The notes: generated from the letters alone by a model not told the origin. DNA of 64,000 nucleotides from DTLC01 sp964555645 (GCA_964555645.1 CAZKTA010000004.1:124001-188000); one strand, 5' to 3'; shown: positions 24,900 through 33,532, counted from the stretch's first letter. Numbers and translations: made by a program.

Positions 24900-25691
24900 C
24901 TAGGTGTTGGTTTGTGCATTGCTGGTCTGGGTTTTTGAGGGTGGTTTGACCACATTGGGCGGCTCAAGCTTAGCCAGGTAGCTCAAGTTACTGATAATTC
25001 TTCGTAGCAGCATTATCGCCATCACGAACACTCCAGCCAATCCAATCAAGTCAAGTAGCCCGAGCGGGACGTGTGTAAACTCAATCTTTGGCTCGAACCC
25101 GAGCGCAAGCGCGCACCCGCCCAAGATCAGGATCACGCGCACTTCGGTCGGGCCGATGTACCCGTAACCGAACTGGAACCGTTTCATCACGAACGTTTCC
25201 AGATACACGTTGATTGACATCAGGTAGTAAGCCATCAGCAATGCAAGCCCAATCGTCAGCGATAGGTATGGCGACAGGCCAAGTCCAATACACACAAATC
25301 CAGCTGCAAACATGTCAACGGTGTGGTCTAGGTAATACCCATAACGCGGCCGCTCGATGTGCCGCACACGAGCAACCGTGCCATCGAGACTGTCACCGAA
25401 CCAGTTGAGCACCCATAGTGCGCTGGCTAGCCACAGGTAGTTTCTGTTGTAATTTGACAGGGCATAGCAAATACCTACCCCTGCCGCGGACAAGAATCCC
25501 AATAGTGTGAGATGATCTGGCAGTACCCACTTCGGCAGCGCAGCCGCAAGTCGCGGCAGGACCCAGCGCTCAAAGCTTTTGAGCAAATACTGCGGCTCAC
25601 GCACGTGTTCGGCCTCTGTCATGGTGATTGCTAAGTTATTGTAACTCAGCATGGTTTGTGGATTTGGAATTATTTGTGCCGATGCCGTCAT
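24900..25691 (-). CDS. CDP-alcohol phosphatidyltransferase-family membrane enzyme
   Basis: 263 residues with about six hydrophobic helices. The catalytic motif is visible at residues 100-126: 'GDSLDGTVAR' (Asp103, Gly104, Arg108), nine residues, then Gly118, Asp122 and Asp126. Canonical spacing has eight residues here; the 'RPRYGYYLDH' form is common in a bacterial subgroup. Enzymes of this class transfer a phospho-alcohol from CDP-alcohol onto an acceptor alcohol, with two metal ions held by the aspartates. Acceptor and product cannot be deduced. Its ATG overlaps the stop codon of the xerC-like gene by four bases (ATGA), so translation is probably coupled although the functions look unrelated. 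Confidence 0.85.
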   Translation of the reverse strand: MTASAQIIPNPQTMLSYNNLAITMTEAEHVREPQYLLKSFERWVLPRLAAALPKWVLPDHLTLLGFLSAAGVGICYALSNYNRNYLWLASALWVLNWFGDSLDGTVARVRHIERPRYGYYLDHTVDMFAAGFVCIGLGLSPYLSLTIGLALLMAYYLMSINVYLETFVMKRFQFGYGYIGPTEVRVILILGGCALALGFEPKIEFTHVPLGLLDLIGLAGVFVMAIMLLRRIISNLSYLAKLEPPNVVKPPSKTQTSNAQTNT

Positions 25692-26686
25692 GCGCGCGGG
25701 TGTGTTGCGTCATAGACTTTTTTGAGCCGTTCAGTGCTTAGGTGCGTGTAAACCTGCGTGGTGGCAAGGTTCGCATGGCCGAGCAACTCCTGGACACTGC
25801 GCAAGTCTGCGCCTGCATCAAGCATATGCGTGGCGTAACTGTGACGGAGTTTGTGTGGTGTGATCTCATGGTCGAGCCCAGCAATAAGAAGGTACCGTTT
25901 CAGCCGTCGTTGCAGGTCACGTGGTGCAATGGGCGCAGCATGATTTTGTGAAAGAAACACAGGTGCCTGTCCTACAGGCGTATGCGGTAGGGTCTGCCAG
26001 TAATTGCGAATTGCAGCCAACGCAGGATCGCCAATTGGCACGAGCCGTTCTTTTCTGCCTTTGCCACGCACGCGCACCAATTTTTCGCCCCAATCGATAT
26101 CGGCTGCGCGCAAGCCGCACAACTCGCTTGCACGCAGGCCGCACGAATAAATCGTTTCAAGAATCGCAACGTCGCGCAGGCATAATGACATGGAAAATGG
26201 GCGCCCGCGTTTTTGTGCCTTGTTCGAATTGAGCAGTTTGAAAGGCGCTTGTAGCAGCTGGTGCATTTGCTGCACGGTGATGAATTTTGGGAGTCGCTTG
26301 GCGAGCTTTGGCAAGACTAGATTTTTCACAGGCGAAGTTTCAACCACACCGCGCTGTACTAGGAACCGGTAAAATGTCCTCAGCGCAGCGAATCTGAGCC
26401 GAATTGCGGCGCGGCTTAGATTTGTCCGACCCAAAAAACGCAGATACGCGCGGAAACTGTCCCGATCTAGCTTGCGCCATTGAGGTGGTCCATGCCGTTC
26501 TTTGAGATGCCAGATGTGGAATTGTGTAAGTGCCTGCAAATAGTTACGTCTGGTAAATTGCGAAGCGCCACGCTCGCTTTCAAGGTGGACAAGAAACTGT
26601 CTTACCAATGCATCGGGTAGAGTGCCAGTGGTCCCCGATGTGCTCTGCGGCTCTGGAGCCAACATGCGCACTTGTTGTTTTGCCAT
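25688..26686 (-). CDS. xerC: Tyrosine recombinase XerC/XerD family
   Basis: 332 residues from the ATG at 26686, where the SAM-like N-terminal core-binding domain begins; the open frame upstream is not conserved. All catalytic residues are present: Arg185 (GLRASELCGL), Lys209 (RGKGRKER), His278 and Arg281 (HKLRHSYATHML), His304 (LGHANLATTQVY) and nucleophile Tyr313. The length is close to the usual 300 residues, with an N-terminal extension of about 20. It should resolve chromosome dimers at dif with a partner recombinase. Assignment to XerC over XerD is tentative. There is no att site, phage or integron structure nearby, so a mobile-element integrase is less likely. Confidence 0.88.
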   Translation of the reverse strand: MAKQQVRMLAPEPQSTSGTTGTLPDALVRQFLVHLESERGASQFTRRNYLQALTQFHIWHLKERHGPPQWRKLDRDSFRAYLRFLGRTNLSRAAIRLRFAALRTFYRFLVQRGVVETSPVKNLVLPKLAKRLPKFITVQQMHQLLQAPFKLLNSNKAQKRGRPFSMSLCLRDVAILETIYSCGLRASELCGLRAADIDWGEKLVRVRGKGRKERLVPIGDPALAAIRNYWQTLPHTPVGQAPVFLSQNHAAPIAPRDLQRRLKRYLLIAGLDHEITPHKLRHSYATHMLDAGADLRSVQELLGHANLATTQVYTHLSTERLKKVYDATHPRA

Positions 26687-27035
26687 TTGATTAAGCAGAT
26701 ATTGGCAGAACTGGATTCGCTTTGGAAGCTTTACTGGTGTAAGACCCGCAGTTCGCGCGTGTGATGTGCGGGCGTAGAGAGGCAATTTACACCTTTCCGG
26801 CGCGATGCTTCGCAAGCTCGGAGCAAACGCATCGAATATCCCGGTCTTTGGTTTGGTGCAACTTTCATTTCGGGGCGGGCTGAAATTGAGGCTGAAGTTG
26901 TTTCTGCAATTCAGGTATGTACCGTCGGGCTTTTCGTGCAAAAACATTTTTACTTTACGCTTGTGCAATTGCATTGAATCAGTGTTTTGAATACAGGACA
27001 AGGTGTCGAAAGTGCAAAAACAGCAGGTGATGAGT
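26687..27035. other. Divergent intergenic region xerC / speH
   Basis: About 350 bases that must drive xerC leftward and speH rightward. I see no convincing -35/-10 pair and no other gene. Immediately before the speH ATG at 27036 lies AGGTGA, a good ribosome-binding site. Confidence 0.45.
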
Positions 27036-27404
27036 ATGAAGGCGAAAAACTCGATCAAACGAACTCGACAACTGCTGGCTGACCTACAAGGATGCGCGTT
27101 TGACATGAGAGCAAAACAAAGTCTTAAGCTTGCTGTGAAAAAGACGCTTGCGCGTCATTCAGTACGCGTACTTAGGTCTGCCGCGCAGGAGTTTCCAAAT
27201 GACGGCATGACATTGTTCTATATTTTAGCTGAGTCGCACCTTGCGATACACACTTGGCCTGAGAAAGGTTTGGTGAACGTTGATTTGTTCTTGTGCAATT
27301 ACTCGCGCAACAACAGTCATAAGGCCAAGGCTGTCATGCTCGGGCTGATCGAGTTGTTTAAGCCGGCCAAGATCAGGGAACACAAAATCATTCGCTTCAA
27401 TTAG
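27036..27404 (+). CDS. speH: S-adenosylmethionine decarboxylase proenzyme (class 1B)
   Basis: 122 residues from the ATG at 27036, chosen because AGGTGA lies just upstream; GTG at 27003 is possible. The self-cleavage site is 'AESHLAIHTWPE': cleavage between Glu66 and Ser67 turns Ser67 into the pyruvoyl cofactor. His72 and Cys87 match the processing and proton-donor residues, although the surroundings of the cysteine (FLCNYS) differ from the usual 'F(T/S)CG'. The enzyme makes decarboxylated SAM, the aminopropyl donor for polyamines. The next gene starts three bases after its stop and encodes a homologue of a branched-polyamine synthase that uses this product. Confidence 0.93.
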   Translation: MKAKNSIKRTRQLLADLQGCAFDMRAKQSLKLAVKKTLARHSVRVLRSAAQEFPNDGMTLFYILAESHLAIHTWPEKGLVNVDLFLCNYSRNNSHKAKAVMLGLIELFKPAKIREHKIIRFN

Positions 27405-27407
27405 TAC

Positions 27408-28487
27408 ATGAATGTCAACCAACTTAGTGCGCTTGCCGCACGCGCAGCGCAACGAAGCGGAGTGAATGTTACTGTCCGTGCGTTTGAGCGAGTAATGTGC
27501 CTGTTGCTTACCTCTCCAACGGTATGGCACGTGTACAGGTTCAGTGCGCAACCTGTTAAACATGTACAAGCAATACTGGCTGTTTTAGCTGAGGCCGCTC
27601 TTCTCGAATGGTGTTCAGCTGGGCCGCGATTCACAACGACTGGCTTGGCGCTTGCAGAGCAACTCGGGCTTGAACCTTTTTGCAGCGCCGAGTGCAGTGC
27701 ATGTGGCGGACGCGGTTTTACTGCGAGTTTGCACTCGGAAGTGCGCGAGCAGTTTTTGGAAATCCAAAAACAGCGCCCTGGTGCGGACAGCCAGTTTGTT
27801 CAGGGGTACGTGACACCTGAATCAACATTTGCCCGCGCACAGCTTGCAATTGTCCGTGGGGATGTTGTTGGGAAAGACATCCTTGTGTTGGGTGCCGAGG
27901 ACGATCTGATTGGGCTGGTCTTGGCTTTAACACGTAAACCGCGCAATGTAACAGTGCTTGACCTTGACGAACGCCTAGTTGCATTCGACAACCACTGGGC
28001 GGAAAAGCTCGGCCTGCGACTTCAAGCGCATGTGTTCGACTTACGCAATCCGCTTCCGGCGAAATGGCTTGGTGCATTTGACACGTTTATCACCGATCCA
28101 CCTGAAACCGACCTTGCCATACGCGGCTTTATCCTCAGAGGCGTCGCAGCGCTCAGGCAACCGGACTGTGCTGGCTACTTCGGGTTCACATTTCATGACA
28201 GTTCATACGTGAAATGGTGGCGGTTGCAACAGACACTAAACCAGCACCGGCTCGTCATTACGGATCTACTGCCTGCCTTTAACGTTTACGAGAACTTCCG
28301 GTATCTTGAAAAAACACCTGCTTACACTGGCCTACCGCCCCAGCCGCTGCCGCAACAGCCGTGGTTCGTATCGCATTGGTATCGAGTAGTCACCCTAGAT
28401 GGGTTTACGGGCGAAAATGCCGACCTAACGCATGCCGGCCATGAGTTTTGCACCGACTCAGAAACCATGACAGACGTACCGGGGTAA
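27408..28487 (+). CDS. bpsA: BpsA-like N4-bis(aminopropyl)spermidine synthase
   Basis: 359 residues, near the length of archaeal BpsA. An N-terminal winged-helix-like part ends in a cysteine cluster (CSAECSACGGRG, about 86-97). A Rossmann-like aminopropyltransferase domain follows with 'ILVLGAEDDLIGL' and 'VTVLDLDERLV', and the active-site 'DPPET' at 230-234. BpsA adds two aminopropyl groups from decarboxylated SAM to spermidine, giving branched polyamines known from thermophilic archaea and bacteria. The three-base gap to speH, which makes the donor, strongly supports this over generic annotation as a methyltransferase. No spermidine synthase (speE) is seen nearby. Product and thermophily remain inferences. 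Confidence 0.85.
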   Translation: MNVNQLSALAARAAQRSGVNVTVRAFERVMCLLLTSPTVWHVYRFSAQPVKHVQAILAVLAEAALLEWCSAGPRFTTTGLALAEQLGLEPFCSAECSACGGRGFTASLHSEVREQFLEIQKQRPGADSQFVQGYVTPESTFARAQLAIVRGDVVGKDILVLGAEDDLIGLVLALTRKPRNVTVLDLDERLVAFDNHWAEKLGLRLQAHVFDLRNPLPAKWLGAFDTFITDPPETDLAIRGFILRGVAALRQPDCAGYFGFTFHDSSYVKWWRLQQTLNQHRLVITDLLPAFNVYENFRYLEKTPAYTGLPPQPLPQQPWFVSHWYRVVTLDGFTGENADLTHAGHEFCTDSETMTDVPG

Positions 28488-28640
28488 ACTTGGCCAACAG
28501 AATTTGAGCTTCACATCGTCCGTTGAATAGTGACTGTTATCGAATCACGTAATACCGAGGTACGCCTATTGGGTTCAAGCGGCCGAATCCAGATTAATCT
28601 TTGCGCTTGAAATGACACTTTCGCGCCGTATTGCACAATA

Positions 28641-28669
28641 ATAAAAACGGGGTGCAGTGCACCCCGTTC
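28641..28669 (-). terminator. Rho-independent terminator of the orphan gene tail
   Basis: Perfect arms ACGGGGTGCA (28647-28656) and TGCACCCCGT (28658-28667) leave only one unpaired central base, so the true loop must open a few pairs. On the minus strand it is followed by TTTTTATT. It lies 33 bases beyond the stop at 28702. Confidence 0.8.
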
Positions 28670-28701
28670 AACAGCCACGCTACCAAAAACGCCAGCACAA
28701 T

Positions 28702-28935
28702 TTATGGCCGCCGCAGTCGATAGAACACAGTTGGAGTGGCAGGGGCCACCGGTATGGTCACAGCTGTGACTTCAGCGCTGCCAGGGATCTCATACCATGT
28801 ACCAGTTGAGTTCAAACCGACACTGAGCGAGTTTGTTTGGCATTGCAAAATCCAGCCTAAGTGTGTTGCAGGCCATGAAAGCTCCAGCAAACCATTACGG
28901 TTGAGATGGAAAACTTGCAATTTGAGGTGAATTTA
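28702..28935 (-). pseudogene. Orphan 3' end of a large secreted verrucomicrobial protein
   Basis: About 75 codons reading 'LLELSWPATHLGWILQCQTNSL', shown here as the motif LSWPATHLGW, then 'GTWYEIPGS' and 'VTIPVAPATPTVFYRLRRP'. This C-terminal domain, with Trp and Phe-Tyr-Arg-Leu landmarks, typically ends very long secreted repeat proteins in Verrucomicrobiota. Here it stands alone: an in-frame TAA lies just upstream and there is no start or signal peptide. A good terminator follows, so this was once the 3' end of a real gene. The break lies next to the IS1380 remnant, which may have caused the truncation. Confidence 0.7.
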
Positions 28936-28989
28936 TGTCTGCGCCGATTGTCTGAAAAACTTATTGCTGCCATCACCAAGAACGATGCC

Positions 28990-29580
28990 GGCTCAAACTC
29001 CAATTGGTTGCCAACTCAGATCATTCAGTCCATGCCGGGCTTGTCGCCGTCGAAGCCATTGCACGGCGGTTCGATCTCTGGAACAAGTTGCACTAACTCA
29101 CCTGCCTTGGTCCGCGCATGGACAAACGGCGCGGCTACGTGCCTGAGGCCATCGTTGGTCAGTTGATCTATACGCTGTGCTGTGGCTGTGGTTGTCTGTC
29201 CGACAGCCAGGCGCTCGACGACGATCCGCTGGCGTGTGACCTGTTAGGTGTGGACAAGTCCGCCGATCAATCCCAGGTCGGCGAATGGCTGCGCAAACAG
29301 TCTCTGCGCAGTACGCAAACCAGATTTACTATCTTATTGGGGCGCTGACCTACGACCTGATGGTGGTGATCAAGCTGTTGCACCTGAGCGACAACTGTCA
29401 GGACTGGCGCATCCGGCCGCTGATCAAGAAGCTGGTCCTGTTGCCCGAGCGGTTGGCGTGGCGCTCACGGCAATGTGTGGCGCGGGTACTTGTGCCCGGG
29501 GCACGGGAGAGATGGTAAGCAGCGTTGGGCACAACACGTCTGGCCGGGGTATGGGCCGGGCCGTCTGCGACTGATCGCCG
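28990..29580 (+). mobile_element. IS1380-family transposase remnant with internal deletion
   Basis: The plus strand first reads 'SDHSVHAGLVAVEAIARRFDLWNKLH', in parts, up to an in-frame TAA. It continues with 'RRGYVPEAIVGQLIYTL', 'LSDSQALDDDPL' and 'SQVGEWLRKQ', the N-terminal part of IS1380 transposases. A different frame then gives 'NQIYYLIGALTYDLM', 'HLSDNCQDWRIRPLIKKL' and 'VARVLVPGARERW', the C-terminal part. The middle, roughly 300 residues that hold the catalytic DDE core, is missing. Terminal inverted repeats and target duplications were not identified. The element is dead. It sits in a decayed region next to an orphan gene tail. Confidence 0.8.
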
Positions 29581-29589
29581 CCAGCGGCT

Positions 29590-30008
29590 GACTCTGCGAG
29601 TACACCGACAGACATCCTGTGGTCACCCGGCAAAAACCGGGCGTGGCGGAGCATCGTTCTTGGGTCTGTCTGCAACCGAAAAACAGCTGGCCGATGGCGA
29701 AATTGGTGCTCGTCGGCATTCACTCAAGCCGAACCTACCCCTCAGGTTGGCTTGTACGGTCCGCTGTGCAGTCTATCCCTGTCAACTCCAGCCCAATCGT
29801 AATGTTTGGGGGATATTTTCGCTTATGCAAGGCCCTTTTAGATTGAGTCTCTGCTAAATTGCTCAGGGTTGGTTCTGTTGAGCCAGCTTGCCCCTTATTG
29901 AAGGCGTTGAACGAAGCAAAAAGCTGGCATTCGCCGGATTTGTACCCTGCACACGCTGGCAATGCTTTTGACTTGCATTTGAATCTGTTGCCTGTGATTT
30001 GGCCTCTG
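29590..30008. other. Gene-free stretch downstream of dinB
   Basis: About 420 bases between the IS remnant and the dinB stop. Several frames are open (for example 29735-30055, minus) but show no family motif or start signal. It may include the right end of the IS or other decayed DNA. Confidence 0.4.
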
Positions 30009-31361
30009 TTAATCTGATCGAGCTTTCTGAAAATGGTGTCTGCTGACCTTGCCAAGGCGCAGTTCCCATTGTGTGGGACCGGCTTGTGGATTGTGGTTTG
30101 GGCCCCAGAGTTTATTAATCATCTCGCGCTGCGGCACAAACGGGCATTTCGGTTTTGGTCGCCTGAAAGCCTCATCGAGCTTGAGCAACGCGTATTCTGC
30201 GCCTGTCATTACAACGGGACGGCCAAAGCGCGCGTTGAGTTTATGGGTGGCTTCATCCAGCGCGCCTAAACGCTCGGCTTCGGTTCGTCCCCAGAGCGTT
30301 GGTTGTGTGTCGAGCTGCGACAGGTTCCAAAACGCAATTCGAATCTGCCGCACGGGTTTAACTTGACCTTCTGTGACTTCGCGGAACAACTGTTCGAGCA
30401 CGGCATTTACAATTGAGTTTTGGAACTGCGGATGTTGAAACCTGAATTTGCCGCCTACTTCGCTGAAGTCATTGAACCGGACTGTCAATCCCATTTCACG
30501 CAACTGGAGCTGTTCACGGCGTAACTGCCCGAGCAGCCGTGTGGCTTCACTGAGCGTAAAGGTGAGAGCTGCTTCGTAATCAGTCTCGTCGTATGGCAAG
30601 GTTGTGTTGCTGGAGATAATGGTGCGGTCTTTGATCTCCAGCAGCAATGGCTCGTTCCACCTGCCATTGGCGAACAGCCAAAGTTGTTGTCCCCAAATAC
30701 CAAAGGCTTGTTTTAGAGCCGTGGACGGTAACTTAGCTACGTCACCAAAGGTCCGCGCCCCTAACGCAGCCAGTCGGCGTGCGCGGCGCGGGCCGATCCC
30801 TGATAACTCATGCACCGGCCGGTCTTTTAAGAATTCCTTTTCCTGTCCGGGTGGTATTTCTAGGAAACCAGGCTTTGCAACGTCGGTGGCCAGCTTGGCT
30901 AACCAGGCCGAATTCGCCAGGCCGGCTGAGACCGGGATTTTGACCTCGCGCAGTATCCGGTCGCGTATTTCGTTCACATATTGTGCGGTTGTTTTGGCGC
31001 TGAAGACGTGCGGGTTGAGTGTTGTGAGGTCTAGGAACCCTTCGTCAATCGAGATGGGCACAAGTGTAGGGGCGTATTCTTCGAGGATCTGGAACATTTG
31101 GTGAGACAGCCGCCGGTATTCTTCATAATGCGGTTTGCACAGAATACCGTGCGGGCAAAGCCGTTTAGCCTCGAAACATGCCATGCCGGTTGTTACGCCG
31201 AACTTCTTCGCCTCGCGGTTGGCTGCTATTACGATGCCGTCCCCGTGCCGACCGCCGCCGACCCATACAGGCCTGCCCTGCAGTTTTTCGTCCAGGGCAA
31301 TCTCGCAACTGGCGAAGAAACTGTCACCGTCAACGTGCAAGATGCGGATGGGCGCATTCAC
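30009..31361 (-). CDS. dinB: DNA polymerase IV (Y family)
   Basis: 450 residues from the GTG at 31361; a TTG at 31412 would add 17 residues without homology. The palm shows the metal-binding Asp11 in 'LHVDGDSFFASCE' and Asp106-Glu107 in 'SIDEGFLDL', both diagnostic of Y-family polymerases. The steric-gate region, the thumb with helix-hairpin-helix 'LSGIGPRRARRLAALG' and the little-finger domain with 'RFNDFSEVGG' follow. The length exceeds E. coli Pol IV (351) because of a C-terminal extension of about 80 residues (from about 370) with no clear clamp-binding motif. It performs translesion synthesis. The operator that might link it to the SOS response was not found. Confidence 0.92.
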   Translation of the reverse strand: MNAPIRILHVDGDSFFASCEIALDEKLQGRPVWVGGGRHGDGIVIAANREAKKFGVTTGMACFEAKRLCPHGILCKPHYEEYRRLSHQMFQILEEYAPTLVPISIDEGFLDLTTLNPHVFSAKTTAQYVNEIRDRILREVKIPVSAGLANSAWLAKLATDVAKPGFLEIPPGQEKEFLKDRPVHELSGIGPRRARRLAALGARTFGDVAKLPSTALKQAFGIWGQQLWLFANGRWNEPLLLEIKDRTIISSNTTLPYDETDYEAALTFTLSEATRLLGQLRREQLQLREMGLTVRFNDFSEVGGKFRFQHPQFQNSIVNAVLEQLFREVTEGQVKPVRQIRIAFWNLSQLDTQPTLWGRTEAERLGALDEATHKLNARFGRPVVMTGAEYALLKLDEAFRRPKPKCPFVPQREMINKLWGPNHNPQAGPTQWELRLGKVSRHHFQKARSD

Positions 31362-31451
31362 GGCTTCACATATTATTTCGCACCAAACCTTTGGTTGTGT
31401 CAATTCTGCCAAGAAATCGTTTTTGCTTGTGGATTGATTTGGCCAAAAAAC

Positions 31452-31592
31452 ATGTGGCCGATGTTCACCACCGGATTACTGATTGCCTGCGTTGAACTAC
31501 CGAACAAACTTTTTGACCCCGGCGCGCGCGTCTGGTTAGCTGGCTGGCGTTATGCAACCTGCCTGGCATTGGCACTTGGACTATACGCATGA
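31452..31592 (+). CDS. Possible small membrane protein coupled to the OPA transporter
   Basis: 46 codons from ATG to a TGA that overlaps the next gene's ATG (ATGA at 31589-31592). It has a hydrophobic start (MWPMFTTGLLIACVEL) and a second hydrophobic stretch (YATCLALALGLYA). There is no clear ribosome-binding site and I recognise no family. The stop-start overlap and hydrophobicity favour a real small membrane protein; the lack of motifs and the position opposite dinB's 5' region argue against it. Confidence 0.3.
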   Translation: MWPMFTTGLLIACVELPNKLFDPGARVWLAGWRYATCLALALGLYA

Positions 31593-32956
31593 ATGACGCT
31601 GAAGTAGGAGTTGGTTTGCGACAGAATTTTCCCCGTGGGTTCCGTGCGCGGCGCGGGTTAAACTGGGGATTTTTGGGTTTGCTTTACACCTCCTTTTACA
31701 TGTGCCGGTACAACCTCTCCATTGCAAACAAGGCAATCAGCGAAGAGTTCGGGTTTAGCCGTGCCGACATGGGTAAGATCATTACGGCTGTGCTGCTTGC
31801 GTATGCGTGCGGGCTGATCATAAACGGCCTGCTTACGGACAGACTCGGTGGTAAACGCGCAATGCTCATAGGTGCCGCCGGTACAGTGCTAATGAACATC
31901 TGCTTCGGCGCAGCATCGTTTATGGGTATGCTCGGCTTGTTCGTTGCGATTCGTAGTCTGGACGGTTACCTGCAGGCGTTTGGTGCACCCGGCATGGTGA
32001 AGATCAACACCGCCTGGTTTGCGCATCGTGAACGCGGTCGGTTCTCCGGCATATTCGGGTTCATGATCAATCTTGGCCGGTTTGGCATTTTTATGCTTGG
32101 ACCTGCGTTATTAGGCGGGTTTACCGTGCTCGGGTTGGTGAACGTGCCGCCTTTGCATTGGCGTTGGTTGTTTTGGGTGCCCTCGATCATTTGTGCAGCG
32201 GTTGCAGTATGCATGGCGCTTATTGTTAAGGAAACGCCTGAGCAAGCAGGTTTTCATGGTGTAATTCCTGGCGACTCGAATGGTACGGCTGCAGGTGTGC
32301 GTGCAAATCCGGTTGAGGTCATCCGCGTGATTGCAACCAACCCGGCAGTGTGGATAACCGCTTGTGCGTATGCGTGCACAGGCGCAGTACGCCAGGCGGT
32401 TGACCAATGGTTCCCACGTTATATGCAGGAGCTGTATCAGGTTGACCTTAAATCTGTGCAGTTCCAGTTCTTGGCGTTTCTGATTCCGTTTGTTGCGTCG
32501 GCAGGGTCGTTGACGGCAGGTTACGTATCCGACCTTCTGTTCAAGGGCAAACGCGCTCCGGTTGCGATGGCACTCTATTTCCTCGAGACAATAATCATCT
32601 TGCTTGCGGCACAGTTCCACGGCGTGACTGCTGCAATAGTGTTTTTGGTGCTTATCGCGTTTACTGCGAACTCGACACATTCGATCCTTGGTTCAGCGGC
32701 ACCGATGGACATTGGCGGTCGGCGCATGGCCGGGTTTGCCCTTGGTGTAATAGACTCGTTTCAGTACTTCGGGGGTAGTCTCGCGGGTGTAATCCTGGGT
32801 TATCTGCTTGATAGAAGCCTTGGGAACTACTTTTATTTCATGGCGCCGTTCGGTGCAATTGGCGGGTTGCTGATGCTTTTAAGCTGGGCAAAATTCCCAC
32901 ATGAACAAGCTCGGCCGCGCGCTGGTAAAGAACAGCCGTGCAAAAGTGAGTTGTAA
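31589..32956 (+). CDS. MFS transporter, organophosphate:phosphate antiporter type (GlpT/UhpT-like)
   Basis: 455 residues with 12 predicted membrane helices. The N-terminus 'RRGLNWGFLGLLYTSFYMCRYNLS' (short motif FYMCRYNLS) carries the helix-1 arginine typical of OPA antiporters. The helix 2-3 loop has the MFS 'GLLTDRLGGKRAM' motif, and helix 4-5 has 'GAPGMVKINTAWF'. OPA carriers exchange phosphorylated sugars or glycerol-3-phosphate for phosphate across the inner membrane. Substrate cannot be assigned; the paired sensor-type homologue UhpC is also possible, but no UhpAB system is nearby. The gene may be translationally coupled to the 46-codon frame before it. Confidence 0.88.
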   Translation: MNDAEVGVGLRQNFPRGFRARRGLNWGFLGLLYTSFYMCRYNLSIANKAISEEFGFSRADMGKIITAVLLAYACGLIINGLLTDRLGGKRAMLIGAAGTVLMNICFGAASFMGMLGLFVAIRSLDGYLQAFGAPGMVKINTAWFAHRERGRFSGIFGFMINLGRFGIFMLGPALLGGFTVLGLVNVPPLHWRWLFWVPSIICAAVAVCMALIVKETPEQAGFHGVIPGDSNGTAAGVRANPVEVIRVIATNPAVWITACAYACTGAVRQAVDQWFPRYMQELYQVDLKSVQFQFLAFLIPFVASAGSLTAGYVSDLLFKGKRAPVAMALYFLETIIILLAAQFHGVTAAIVFLVLIAFTANSTHSILGSAAPMDIGGRRMAGFALGVIDSFQYFGGSLAGVILGYLLDRSLGNYFYFMAPFGAIGGLLMLLSWAKFPHEQARPRAGKEQPCKSEL

Positions 32957-33001
32957 AAGACGGTTAGGCTCGGGGTGTCATTTGCCGATGTGCCAAGGTG
33001 T

Positions 33002-33532
33002 TTAAAGCGGCAAGGGCGCGTTTTCGTGTACCAACAATTTGCGTTTCCATTTTAGGCCGGCTGAAAATCCGCCGAGTCGCCCACCAGCCCCAATCACACG
33101 GTGACACGGGATTAAGATGGGTATTGGATTTGCCCTGCATGCGTTGCCGACTGCGCGTGCTGCGCCGGGTTTACCGATGGCCTGTGCAACCTGTGCGTAA
33201 GTGCAGACTGTGCCAAAAGGAATTCTTCGTAGTGCGTGCCAGACCTTGCGTTGGAAAGGTGTACCCACCGACAGATCAAGAGCCGGGACCCGACGCGGTT
33301 TAAGCCCCGCAAGTGCGGCATGCAGTGCTTTTGTGGTTATGCGGTGCCAGGCGCGGATTTTTGGGGTGGGTAATATTCCGTTTTTGCTCGTGAAAAATGC
33401 GCGGAGCGAAGTCGTGTTATGGGGCGGGAAACAAAGTGCCTTTAGCCCGCGTGTGGAATAGCTGGCCATGAAAACGCCGTGTTTGGTTCGAATTGGCAAT
33501 GTGATTATTGTTCGTGTCCGCGATGGTTGCAT
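33002..33532 (-). CDS. ogt: Methylated-DNA-[protein]-cysteine S-methyltransferase
   Basis: 176 residues from the ATG at 33532, where homology begins ('MASYSTRGLKALCFPP' follows soon after); the open frame upstream overlaps the next gene and is not used. The C-terminal domain has the helix-turn-helix 'GTVCTYAQVAQAIG', the arginine finger region 'GAARAVGNACRANP', and the active site 'IPCHRVIGAGGRLGGF'. The cysteine of PCHR accepts the alkyl group from O6-alkylguanine in a suicide reaction. No Ada-type zinc domain is present, so it is Ogt-like. It is the last gene of a minus-strand run of small genes, 37 bases after its neighbour. Confidence 0.93.
   Translation of the reverse strand: MQPSRTRTIITLPIRTKHGVFMASYSTRGLKALCFPPHNTTSLRAFFTSKNGILPTPKIRAWHRITTKALHAALAGLKPRRVPALDLSVGTPFQRKVWHALRRIPFGTVCTYAQVAQAIGKPGAARAVGNACRANPIPILIPCHRVIGAGGRLGGFSAGLKWKRKLLVHENAPLPL

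Noticed and set aside
27408..28487. Generic SAM-dependent methyltransferase
   Set aside because: The three-base spacing to SAM decarboxylase and the DPPET motif with the N-terminal cysteine cluster fit the aminopropyltransferase BpsA better.
29735..30055. Minus-strand 106-codon frame running into the dinB 3' end
   Set aside because: No start signal or motif, and it overlaps a confident gene; probably chance or decayed DNA near the IS remnant.
31098..31451. Plus-strand frame opposite the dinB N-terminus
   Set aside because: It is the antisense of the conserved polymerase palm; only its last 46 codons, beyond dinB, were considered as a small gene.
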